From contig MU271143.1 of NCBI GenBank assembly GCA_021432605.1, forward strand, positions 1,993,277-2,057,276: a stretch of 64,000 nt of DNA. Direction: 5' to 3'. Source of the stretch: Coniochaeta sp. PMI_546 (taxonomy: Eukaryota; Ascomycota; Sordariomycetes; Coniochaetales; Coniochaetaceae). Below are positions 45,440 to 55,592 of this stretch, piece by piece. Below the pieces are notes generated by a model that did not search any database, had not been told where the DNA came from, and worked only from the letters and a program-made list of their open reading frames with translations. Numbering within the stretch: the first letter of the stretch is position 1; every line of letters begins with the position of its first letter. Position numbers and translations under genes: made by a program.

Positions 45440-46782
45440 CTGCGAAAATCTAGCTGGAAAGCAGGCCACCTCGTCATGGATATTGGGAGATTGAGTTGTT
45501 AATTTCGTCGGTCTGCGGCCAGATGGGCTGTGGAAACGCACTTCTGAAGAGACAAAAATCACCAGCAGGGACCCCTGTCCTGTCTGCACATGCATGCCGA
45601 AGTTCGTAGCACTCAGTGGCTGTCCAACTGCCTCAGTTTCTGGAGATCGTGTTTGCGCCAGCGGAAGACGCTGTAACATTTGTGAAATATACGGTACCCC
45701 CACGACAACACATCTGATACAATGGATGTCTTCGAGTCCAGTTATTTCTGTTCAAGAGTATACATCGAACATTTTGTCCCACCTGGGGGTTTCTGTACTC
45801 TTATATCGCAAATAAGGGCTCACCGGAGCTGTCATCATTACTCTTGCGATAGCGAGAACATATCGTACACATGGCCGACATCCCGATCTACTTGGAACTG
45901 ATGGTTAGACAGGACTTTGTCATTCAGACCAAATCAGACTCGATGGACTAGTCCTCGCAGAGCAAGTCGTCCTTCATTCCCGCATATCGACCTTTCAGGT
46001 CTCGGTTAAGATACTTAGAAACATCCAGTAGTAGCTGCTTGCATTCAGCAGAGAAGATTAAAATCATACTACCGAGCCAAGGCTTGCCTCACCGCCTGAT
46101 CAACATTAAGCGAGAGACGGTCAACAACCAAACATAAGTCTCAGTCCATCAGCTGTCAGACATCTTAATTGCGAGAGATTATGCGAATCCTTCTTTACCA
46201 CCATAAGCGGATCAACTGAGCAAGTTAACACTGAGCCCGTCTGTACACAGCATTCTACTGTAACAATGCAAGAAGTGAGTTAGGCAGCATTCATTTCGAG
46301 CGGAGTTAGCAATGTTCTAAATAGACTATATCGGAGCTACGAAGCGAGACAAAAGATCAACATAGGGGTCTTTGATCCTTCAATGGCTTTAGGATCTCGG
46401 ACTCGGAATGCGAATTACTGATCTTAGACTCCAATACTTGGTTCGCGCCGAGATTCGTCTGCGCAAGCTCCTTTAGTCTCTCAAGAATAGACCTCATTCA
46501 ATATCGACTTGCTAGTCCACATGACATGTTCTAGATTTCTATGTCTAGTTCGGCAGCAGACTACATGCAAGCCCCTGACGTGCAGCAGAGGGAGCCGCTT
46601 ATAATTATGTATATATATAAGTCTGAAAGACGGCATTGCCATCGTTTTTACCTCAGCTATATCTCGCTGTCCTCGTCCTGAATTACATCAATATTCCCCA
46701 AAAAAAACCGTAAGATACGACTCACGACGACCTACTATCACAATATTAACCAGTGCCATCCAGATCAATCCAGACCGCCAAC
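45440..46782. other. Intergenic between divergent kinase and small secreted protein
   Basis: 1.3 kb bidirectional promoter region, more A+T-rich than its surroundings. A TATA sequence lies at 46611-46620 in front of the small secreted gene. No other gene is supported. Confidence 0.5.
46611..46620 (+). promoter_or_regulatory. TATA box of the small secreted protein gene
   Basis: ATATATATAA lies about 165 nt before the ATG at 46783, leaving a leader of roughly 130 nt. Assigned by position and sequence only. Confidence 0.5.
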
Positions 46783-46995
46783 ATGCGTTTTACCCTTGTC
46801 TGCTCCGTGCTCGCCATCGCCACCGGTGCTATAGCCGGTGACTGCACCTACGGCACATGGAGACCAAACACGCGGCCGGATGGTACCTGCTCGTGGGACT
46901 TCTGCCCGCAAAGCGGCTGGTGGCAGCTGAACGCCGTCAATTGTGGCTCGAGAGGGTGCGCTACCACCTATCGCGGTTCTTGCAAGGGAGATTAG
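46783..46995 (+). CDS. Small cysteine-rich secreted protein, effector candidate
   Basis: Intronless gene for 70 aa. It has a clear signal peptide (MRFTLVCSVLAIATGAIA) with cleavage near residue 18. The mature part is about 52 aa with six Cys (CTYG, TCSW, DFCPQ, VNCGS, GCATT, SCKGD), enough for three disulfides, and is rich in Trp, Gly and Arg. I do not recognise the family. Size, signal and Cys content match secreted effectors or antimicrobial peptides of plant-associated fungi. It stands alone in a gene-poor, A+T-richer stretch with more than 1.2 kb of empty sequence on both sides, a setting common for effector genes. Function is inference. Confidence 0.75.
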   Translation: MRFTLVCSVLAIATGAIAGDCTYGTWRPNTRPDGTCSWDFCPQSGWWQLNAVNCGSRGCATTYRGSCKGD

Positions 46996-48238
46996 AGATG
47001 CAGAATGTCAAGGTCCCAAGGAAGAATTGGCGAGAGACCAGATACTTTGTGCGGGCGGTCGTAGTTGATAATGGTGTATAAATGTGAATTGACATCAGGT
47101 GGAGAAGAGAAGGCCCAAAGAGGATATGATTTATTTACTGGCTACCAGCCGTCTCCTGTGACCGTTCATGTGCTCATTAGAGATCCAGTCATGTGTATCA
47201 GTTGTTGAGGACGTACTTTATGGCGCCGAACCAGACATATCATCTTGAAGGTTTTACGTCCAGTGTCGATTTGAGGGGGGGAATGAAAGATCGGCTCTGA
47301 ACTTGAGTTCTAGGGGTCTACGGAACTCAAGCAGCTTCGATCTCCATCCAATTCGATAATTGCATAACAGAGCTTCCTAAGCATCTGATCATCAAGCATT
47401 CAAGGAGGATAAACGTACAATTGGGGTTTTATGATGTGAAGGAAAGTGCCCAACCGGAACATGAAGTCTAAACTGACCCCAGAGCACTGGGCGTAAGGAA
47501 GTATTCGCCTACAGATGAGTGCCCTATGGACCTTGACCGTTACTCGTCCTCACGCAAGACTTCCATACTTTCGAAATATGGTGATAGCCAGGAGAGCTTG
47601 CTCCTTCGTCGACTAACTCCCAATAAGTAGCGGAATGGGATGATATGTCTCCGCGTTCTAAAATCAGTAGGCTTGGATGCTCCTGTCAAACTTCAAAAAG
47701 TATAAGCAGCCTTTTCCGCTACAGCATACACAGTACATGACAGCCTGAGAATGCGCCACCGGCATCAATGGCGGCAGGTTTACATCACAACACTCAACCC
47801 TTGAACCCCGCAGACTCTATCCACTAGTCTAGGCTTAAAGCGCCATGCTCTTTGGGCATCGTAGCAGCCCCTCCCACATACGGTAGGGAGGCATATCGCC
47901 TGATAACACCGGCTTAATCTCTGCACTGTACACATTTCCACTGCAGGTCTCTGAGCCCCTAGCGTCTCCGGCTTTCTCGCCGACACTGGAAACCTTCTCT
48001 CAACTACCTATTGCCACTTATAGCGCCGGCAAAACGGTTAATCTTCCCGGGTAGCGGCGACATGCAGCAGCTCCCGCCTGGCAGCTTTCGGGCCGGAATG
48101 ACGACTATAAGTAGAAGTTAGGGAGTATTGACATCATCGAGCTTGGTGAACAAAACACATATCCTAGAACAACCTTCACTTACTCTAGCAACGGCCACGT
48201 GAATCGACTTCAAGCACAACCTCTAGATTATCGACATA
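46996..48238. other. Intergenic, no supported gene
   Basis: 1.2 kb between the small secreted gene and the SDR gene. Nothing beyond short unsupported frames is seen. Confidence 0.5.
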
Positions 48239-48961
48239 ATGCCCGTCTACTGCATCACAGGAGCTAATCGGGGCCTAGGCCTCGAATTTGTGCGCCAGCT
48301 CGCAGCAAACTCCGAAAACACCATCCTCGCAACAAGTCGCTCAACATCGGCAGACGATGTCAGCGACCTCAAAGCCGTCTCATCACCCAACACCCACATC
48401 CTCCAATGCGATGTCGCCGACGTGGACTCGATCAACTCATTCGTAGCCGAGGCGGGCAAGGTGCTGGACGGCAAGAAGATCGACTTCCTCCTCAACAACG
48501 CCGGAGTGAACTTCAAATCCGAGCAGACAAGTCTTGCGATGGACCCCGAGGCGATCCTCCAGAATGTGCGTATCAACGTTATCGGCCCAGCCAAGGTCGT
48601 CCAGTTCTTTTACGAGGCGGGACTGCTGAGCGACAACGTGCGCATCTTGAACATGACGTCGGGTCTGGGCAGCATGGAGAGGAGTAGCACCATCACCCCT
48701 CGCAAGTGCGCGCCCTATAGCATCTCCAAAGCCGCGCTGAACATGCTTGCGGTTCACCTGGCTGGTGATCTGAAGGCCAAGCTGCCGGGGGCGGTGGTTA
48801 TTGTCATGGATCCGGGTTGGGTAAAGACAAGGATGGGCGGCGACGGTGCGATTTTGGAGGCAAAGGACAGCATTGGTGGGATGCTAAAGGTGGTTCACGG
48901 GCTGAAGAGTGAGGACAACGGAAAGTTCTTCACTTATGATGGGAGCGAGGTGCCCTGGTGA
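48239..48961 (+). CDS. Short-chain dehydrogenase/reductase (C-factor-like)
   Basis: NAD(P)-dependent oxidoreductase of the classical SDR fold, 240 aa, intronless. The cofactor motif is TGANRGLG (residues 7-14), DVAD follows the third strand, NNAG is near residue 90, and MTSGLGS and the catalytic YSISK fit Ser-Tyr-Lys. GWVKTRMGG follows in the substrate loop. It resembles the carbonyl-reductase/C-factor subgroup found in many ascomycetes; substrate unknown. The start ATG directly opens the Rossmann fold, so it is secure. No signal peptide; cytosolic. Neighbours give no pathway. Confidence 0.92.
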   Translation: MPVYCITGANRGLGLEFVRQLAANSENTILATSRSTSADDVSDLKAVSSPNTHILQCDVADVDSINSFVAEAGKVLDGKKIDFLLNNAGVNFKSEQTSLAMDPEAILQNVRINVIGPAKVVQFFYEAGLLSDNVRILNMTSGLGSMERSSTITPRKCAPYSISKAALNMLAVHLAGDLKAKLPGAVVIVMDPGWVKTRMGGDGAILEAKDSIGGMLKVVHGLKSEDNGKFFTYDGSEVPW

Positions 48962-49667
48962 GCTGCGACTTGTCATTTCAGGTAAAGTCGTTGATGGGCT
49001 GGAAGGGGTGCCGACACAAATATAGAGATATATAACTTAGATTTAAGCAGTGATCTCCATCTGAGTCGGACAGGCGTGTGATGAGTTGATGGCTAGAAGG
49101 ATTCAGACAAGGGTGCTGTAAGGGTAAGCAGGTCTCAATGTGATTGGCTAGCTCGCCAGATCTTTGACCCAAATCCTTGACCCTACGTAACCTTCCTTAC
49201 TTGCATCCCTCAATGAAAAATGACATCCATAGAGTGCACATACAGGACATTGTTTTCATAAACATTTTCCTACCCTCAGCGGTGGCACTGCCATGATGAC
49301 GGCTGGCGATTCGTTCCTTCGCCAACCCACATGAGACGCAAATCTCCAGTACGCATCGCCCACCGTCTGCGCCATGATCTGCAGCAAGGCATCGTGAATC
49401 CTATCAGTATTGGGGGCCGTTATGCTCCACGTTAGCTGGAGTGTTTAACAAGGCGCTATGTTTGAGATGCGATTCTTCTTGGGTATAAGAAGCAAATGTG
49501 CTCCTGTTCTTTTGGACCATCGGAAAGTTCAAATTCGAATGTCACCACTTTCAACCTTTGGAGCAAGTCAACGTAGAAGCTTTGTTTCTGTCTATAACCG
49601 TTCTTGTCTTTGTATTTCTTTTCCAGTTTGACGTTCTTAGGGATCAAGGAGCTGAATCGCTAGCAAT
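48962..49667. other. Intergenic between SDR and carboxypeptidase
   Basis: 706 bp holding the SDR 3' flank and the carboxypeptidase promoter. No other feature is supported. Confidence 0.55.
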
Positions 49668-51874
49668 ATGGTCTCTTCAATCTGTTTCTTCCGTCTATCC
49701 GGCGTAGCTTTGTCGCTCCTTTCCAGCATGCTTCGCGCCGTTTCCGCTCAACAGTTTGTCCCTCCGCCAACAGATATCACCTCGGTACTCTCCAAGAACT
49801 ATCCTGGGGCAACCATCTCCTACAAGGAGAACAGTATATGTGAAACTACAGCAGGTGTCAGGTCATGGAGCGGATACGTGCATCTGCCAGATACTCTCGT
49901 CTCCGATGCATCCTATAACACGAGCCTCTTCTTTTGGTATTTCGGTCTGTCTACAAAGCCATGAGATTGAAATCGCATAGCTTGCAGTAACTGACAGCCA
50001 TCAGAATCAAGGCATGACTCGAGCCATGCACCTACGACGATCTACATGCCTGGAGGACCTGGCACTTCCTTCCTGGATGGAGCGAGCGGGTTTCCATGCA
50101 CGGTCAACCCAGACTCCAACAGCACAGCTCTCAATCCCTGGTCCTTCAATAGTGCCGTGAACATGCTTTACATCGACATACCAGTGCAGACTGGTTATTC
50201 GTATGTCAACCCGCAAAACGGAACGGTGGACCTCTTGACTGGAGAATTCACTCCGCTCACGAGCACTGGTGACAAGCTCGCAACAAACCTCACCACTGTG
50301 CAAGCTACTTTATCAAGCCAAGATCCTAGGGATACTTTGAATACAACGCAACAGGTGCAGCGTGTCATGTGGACATTTGCGCAAGTGTGGTTCCAAGAGT
50401 TCCCCGAGTACCAGACCGAGAACAAGGAAATCAACATCTGGGGATATTCGGTAAGGTCAAACCACATGAGAAGAAACCAGACCGAGTGCTGACGGCAGAA
50501 CTCCAACGCAGTACTCAGGTTTCTTTACACCAGCCACATTCGCCCATTTCCAGAGGCAGAACGAGAGGATCAAGAATGGCACAATCGCAGATTCCAAAGC
50601 GAAACCCCTTCAGCTCGGAACCATTGGCATAAATAACGGGTGCATCGATGCTATCTCCGAAGGGCCTCTGTATCCCGAGTTTGCTCATAACAATACCTAC
50701 GGGGTTGAGGTTATCAACCAAGAGATCTACGAAATCGCCAAGCACAACCTTACGGCTCCTGGAGGGTGCCTGGACACCATCAAATTGTGTCGCGCTGAGG
50801 CAGCTGTCGGCGACCCGCAGGGGTTGGGAACCAACGAGACTGTGAACCAGATCTGCCTTGGTGCAACATATCTCTGCTGGGTCCAGATTCAGGGGGCGTA
50901 TACCGACAATTCAAACGTGAGTACCATTCTCCATATTTCCGCCCTTGCAACCTGTCCTAACACATCCCATCTTACAGAGGAGCCCCTTCGACCTGGCCCT
51001 GGCACTGCCCGCAACCTTTCCGCCAGAGTACCCCGTTGCCTACTACAACCAGCGCTGGGTACAGGAAGCCCTCGGCGTACCAGTCAACTTTACTTTTTCT
51101 CCACTTGCCCCCGTGCAGAACTTCTTCACTGTGACAGGCGATCCCTTCCGGTACGACGGCAAAGCTGACTTGGAATACCTTGTCTCCACTGGTGTGAGCC
51201 TTGCACTTGTGTACGGTGATAGGGATTATCGCTGCAACTGTAAGTCCAAGTCTTATGCCGGCGCACTCATTAGGTGACAACTAACATCTCCCTTAGGGCT
51301 GGGAGTTGAAAACACGAGTCTAACAATGGATTACCCTGCTGCTCCCGCTTTCCGCAAAGCAGGCTACACCGCCATTGCCACCAACGCAAGCTACACTGGT
51401 GGTTTGGTACGACAGCACGGCAATGTCTCCTTCTCACGGGTCTTTGAGGCCGGACACTCGGTCGCCGCATACCAGCCTGAGACGGTATATCGCATCTTCG
51501 AGCGGGCTGTCAATGGCCGTGACATCGCTACTGGTGAAGTCGATATCGGAAACAACTCGTCTTATAGCACCTCGGGGCCGGAAAGCAGTTTCGCGACGAA
51601 GAACGAGCTGCCGGCCGGTGAGCCCTCGATTTGTTACCTCTATGTCCTGGGCAATACATGTACGCCGGACGAGCTCGCGACACTCAAGAACGGGACCGCT
51701 ATCGTCAGGGATTATGTGGTGACTCTGCCTGGGACCGCAAATGGCGGAGCGACTGGCAATGGTTCGGGTGGAGCTGGCGCGGGATCCAAGAACGCGTCTG
51801 GAAGGGTCGGGGCATCGATATTTGGAATTGTCCTTGTGCCTTTGGTCCTTGGATTCTGGTTCATTGGCCTCTGA
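49668..51874 (+). CDS. Serine carboxypeptidase S10, membrane- or GPI-anchored type
   Basis: Secretory-pathway carboxypeptidase releasing C-terminal residues. Exons: 49668-49944, 50005-50450, 50512-50916, 50978-51239, 51297-51874; four introns of 57-61 bp; 655 aa. It has a signal peptide (about residues 1-27). The oxyanion motif is MPGGPGTSFLDG. The catalytic Ser motif is IWGYSYSGFF, in which Ser241 is the last codon before intron 2. The Asp is in YGDRDYRCNWLG across intron 4, and the His in FEAGHSVAAYQP. Many N-glycosylation sequons are present. The C-terminal Gly/Ser linker plus hydrophobic end (FGIVLVPLVLGFWFIGL) suggests a GPI or membrane anchor. The Ser motif varies from the usual GESYGG, which is common in this fungal subgroup. 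The first donor is GTCTGT, weaker than the others. Confidence 0.92.
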
Positions 51875-52031
51875 GATATGGTATGTGATAGAGCATCACC
51901 AGTCTCACTTGCGTCCCAGGACATGTGTTAACTTGGGCTGATGTCAAAGTACATTCCTAATTGCATTAAGGTTTAGAATTTGCATACGCGGATTGATTCT
52001 GGCTCTCGCTAGTTGTATATTAGACCTAAGA

Positions 52032-53824
52032 CTAGAGTATCGATCTTTCTATGGACCATTTCGCCTGCCAGTTCAAGATGACAACCTCCTCGGTTTTGTG
52101 GGATGCGACAGTGTCACCACCCGAGAACACAAGATCCAGCTCGATTCTACCAGTCTCAATATCGGCAGTGACACCCGTCATCACCACCCTGCTCTCTTCC
52201 GGAATGCGGGCGATACCATCCCAGCTGTGCATCGACGTCCAATTCTCATCTCCACCAAGCCAATACTCCTCCGTCTCTGCGACGAGCCGACTCTCAACCA
52301 GCTTTTTAAACGCCCTATCATTCGAAACATCCAGCGCAACCATGTTCAGATACGTCTCATCCGACATGATGCCCCTGAGACCATCCTCCTCCATCTGCAT
52401 AATCCGCTCCGCCACCGCAGCAGCACCGACGCTATGCCACCTTCCCTCCTGACTATTGGCCTTCCGGAGCAACTCCAGCGCCCTCCGCCGCAAGACCGGA
52501 TGTCGACACCGCGTCACGGTCAGGTACAACGGGATGATGATCCCCGGCTCGAGCGTCACGAACGCCGGTGCGGCGTGGCTCGTCTGGTTGCGGCTCAAGA
52601 TCGTACCGGCGAGGGCCACCACGCGCTCAAAGTGCGGCAGGCACGCGTCCCAGTCCGTCTGCGGTCCTGTCACACCTCCTCTCAGTATGAGGCACAGGAA
52701 TACGTGGTACAACTTCAGCGTGAGCAGCCCAGGTTTGTCGTCCTTCTCGACTGCGCGAGTTTGGCGGAGACAGTCCTTCATCATCTGCTCCCACAGACCG
52801 AGTTGATATTTGGCGCTGTCCTCGGAAACGGTATATTCTTCCAAGGACATGTTTTCCTCAATGCCGGCCAACAGCAGGAACCGCCGAATCAGACCAAATA
52901 GATGGAACCCAGCCTGGCTGAGACTGTCGAATTGGCCGCCAGGAACCAGGACATCTTCCAAGGAATTAGCATTAGCCATAATGTCCTCGTTGGAGTCAGA
53001 GGTGATATCCGGATACGGAGCTTGCGATTCCGAGAATGTCAGGTTCTGCATGTCCATCCGAGCAAAGCTCTCGGCCACACTCTCTATCTCCGAACCAAGC
53101 CTGCCGCGATAGTCTGCTTTCTCCCGCTTGATCTCGCCCAGCAGCCGCAGCCCCGCAGCACCATGGACGCGGTTGTCCACCCACTTCCCCATAATATTGG
53201 TTACAGCCATCAGGCCCAGGCTCAGAACCAGGAGGGCAAGCGGATCGTCGATATCCTTAGCCAGCGCCACGGACGTCGCATAAGACGCCGCAGCCTTCTC
53301 GCTAAACATGGCCATGGAAGCCCCATCCCCCCACTCCCCGGGCGGCGCAAACCCCAGCTCCCACCGGCGATGCAGCGCCCCGAGCGCGACAGCGGCGTGC
53401 CACACGGCCGGCTGGGCGTGCGCGACCTGCAGCAGCTTGCCGCTCCAGAACTCGGAGGGGAAGAAGGAGACGGTCATGGGCGCCGTGCGGTGCCGGAAGA
53501 AGTCGAAGCAGGCGACGTCGTCGGGCGTCTGGGGTCCCGCCAGGATGCGCGCCGCCGGACCGGGGGAGGAGATGGAGCGCACCGCTATGGCGAGGGCGCG
53601 GCGGCTGAGGATCGGGTGCGAGGGTGGCGGGTAGCCGTCGCAGGTGCGCTTTTGGGCGAGACAGCGGAGACATGATGGTTTGGTCTCGTCGCATTTCACG
53701 CGTCGGATCCTGGGGGTGCGTGTTAGTGAGCGGAGGTGTGGTGTGAGAGAGGAAGCTGGAAGGGGGCGGCTTACTTGCAAGTGATACAGCCTGTGCGCGT
53801 GCGTTTTTTGCGTGTTTCTGCCAT
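52032..53824 (-). CDS. Zn2Cys6 binuclear-cluster transcription factor
   Basis: Fungal regulator of 575 aa. Exons (minus): 53824-53775 and 53709-52032; 65-bp intron. Exon 1 encodes a basic start (MAETRKKRTRTGCITCK). The intron splits the zinc cluster, and the spliced motif has the spacing C-x2-C-x6-C-x6-C-x2-C-x6-C with KIRRVKCDETKPSC in the loop. The long frame alone lacks the first two Cys, so this start is required. The remainder is a helical fungal-specific regulatory region (for example VACFDFFRHRTAPM, AVALGALHRRWEL). It is tail to tail with the carboxypeptidase gene and about 1.8 kb from the LPMO, in whose promoter a CCG/CGG inverted repeat occurs; any link is speculative. Target genes unknown. 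Confidence 0.9.
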
Positions 53825-54582
53825 GTTTGCAGTTATGGATTTTTTCTATAATATCATTTCTATGGCCAGGCGGTGTGATTTGTAGGGGCTCTTGGGGGAG
53901 AGAAGCGTCGTCGTCGCCGGTGCCGAGCCTCACTGAGGACAAAGCACGCTAAGCCCTAGACTCGGCTTACCTGGCATCGTGGCTTACGCTGCCAGGGATC
54001 GTCTGTAAAATCACCGTGCTGTGCCGCAGCGCTGCATCCCCTGGATTTCGAAGGAGCTGAGAAGGATGCACTATAATCTTAGTGGATTGACCGCTGTTGC
54101 TGTACCGGCACTTGAGTCACCGACATCACATGGGTACGTTTCATACCTCGATCATCTAACCACAATAAGCCACCTTGGGGATATCCAAGAAATTAAGCTC
54201 GAGTTGGTCAAGCTGGAAGATCGAAATTTTACCATATAACTGTATCAACGGTGGTGATGTCTCGGGTTACAATACATCAACAACAACCCTACATGTACCA
54301 AATCGACAAGTTTTCACTTCGACTCTTCGACTAATACTACTTACCTTTCGACGCACTAACAATTGAAGATCGTCTTGACAGTCTTTACTGAAGTTTTCTT
54401 TGTTTTTCGACTTTGAGTCTTTCCATCAATCGTATACTAGCGAGCGACACACAAATCAAGTCTAAGCTTAGAAGGTCCACAGCGTGTAAGTGGCCCTGAC
54501 TCGTGATGCCCTCCACATGGTCTCTCAATACATGTACGCAGATGGATCCTGCACGTAACATCGGTGCTTAAAAGTTCTATCA
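53825..54582. other. Intergenic upstream of the Zn2Cys6 gene and tRNA
   Basis: 758 bp with the regulator promoter at its left end. No gene or repeat is recognised. Confidence 0.5.
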
Positions 54583-54657
54583 GGTTCGATGGTGTAGTTG
54601 GTTTATCACGTCAGTCTAACACACTGAAGGTCCCCAGTTCAAGCCTGGGTCGAATCA
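54583..54657 (+). tRNA. tRNA-Val (anticodon AAC)
   Basis: 75 nt fold: acceptor GGTTCGA pairs with TCGAATC (one G-U) with discriminator A at 54657. The anticodon arm TCAGT-CTAACAC-ACTGA has anticodon AAC. The T arm CCCAG-TTCAAGC-CTGGG is a perfect five-pair stem. The D loop (TAGTTGGTTTA) is one base longer than the common fungal form. No intron. A five-T run follows. Confidence 0.92.
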
Positions 54658-54662
54658 TTTTT
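54658..54662 (+). terminator. RNA polymerase III terminator of tRNA-Val
   Basis: TTTTT directly after the discriminator base, as expected for Pol III termination. Confidence 0.75.
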
Positions 54663-55458
54663 GCACCTGCCTCAAATATAATTGCGGATAGTATTACTTC
54701 TTCTCTCGAATTGATGCAGTTAGAGCCGCAGGAAGTATTGGCCAGCAGTCAAACCAGTAGAATTGCAATATATTGAGGAGATATGGCACACATAGCATGT
54801 TCCTTGTAAGGTTGAACATACGACTGTCAGACTGACACTGATAAAGTTTGACTTCAATCTGACGCCTCTGACAAGTGACGTGAACTTGCATCGAGAGATT
54901 GAGTCGCATTGAGACAGGTGAACGAGGTCGACTTCTTGCTCGGGACGCCTTCCTCCACGGCGAGAATCATATTCGGGCTTGCGGCAGGTGGTCCGAGACC
55001 GTTAGCATAACATCAAATAGGACCGAGGCTACGGATGTAGAGCATAGCTGCTGTGATTGCTTCTCGGACTTCTCATTCTTGAATAACCCCGTCGTCTTTT
55101 TGTATAACGCTGAAGGGACTGGTGAAGTTAGTCCTAAAATCATCATTGGTGGATCAACATAGTTGGGGTTTTGAAGCATTTCACGGAAGCATCCCTTCCA
55201 TCTTCTCTACACGGAAAGACTCGCCGGCTCGCAACACCTACTGCCGATGCTCCAAGCATGCTTTACCTTGCGAAAACTGGTAGCTCACTGGAGGCTCTAG
55301 CCTGCCACTCCTTGTTCGTACCCATCCCATCGGTGCTGCAGTGAAACACCAGCGCACATCGCCAAGGCACCGTAACCCGGTCAAGGACAACACGGAGCAG
55401 TCATCCGTGGAGAAGTCGGGTGTGATGTGAATCCACGCCATGATTGAAAATACACATG

Positions 55459-55473
55459 TGAGCCGACGGCTCA
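55459..55473 (+). promoter_or_regulatory. Perfect 15-bp palindrome with CCG-A-CGG core in the LPMO promoter
   Basis: TGAGCCGACGGCTCA is a 7-bp inverted repeat about a single A, 120 nt before the LPMO ATG and about 25 nt before a TATATAT sequence. Outward- or inward-facing CGG triplets are the usual half-sites of Zn2Cys6 dimers. That this is such a site is inference. Confidence 0.45.
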
Positions 55474-55494
55474 TTTAAATCGACGGACGACAAG

Positions 55495-55501
55495 TATATA
55501 T
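55495..55501 (+). promoter_or_regulatory. TATA box of the LPMO gene
   Basis: TATATAT about 92 nt before the ATG at 55593, giving a short leader of about 60 nt if standard spacing applies. Confidence 0.5.
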
Positions 55502-55592
55502 CAAGCCGGAGCACCTGAGTATCTTAGGGGGAAAAGTCTGAAAATCTATAGTTATCGTTCCCGCAAATATCTCTGTTATTTGGTACAGCACA

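Larger units (their letters stand above)
54663..55592. other. Intergenic between tRNA-Val and LPMO
   Basis: 930 bp with the LPMO promoter at its right end (palindrome 55459-55473 and TATA near 55495). No gene is supported. Confidence 0.55.
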
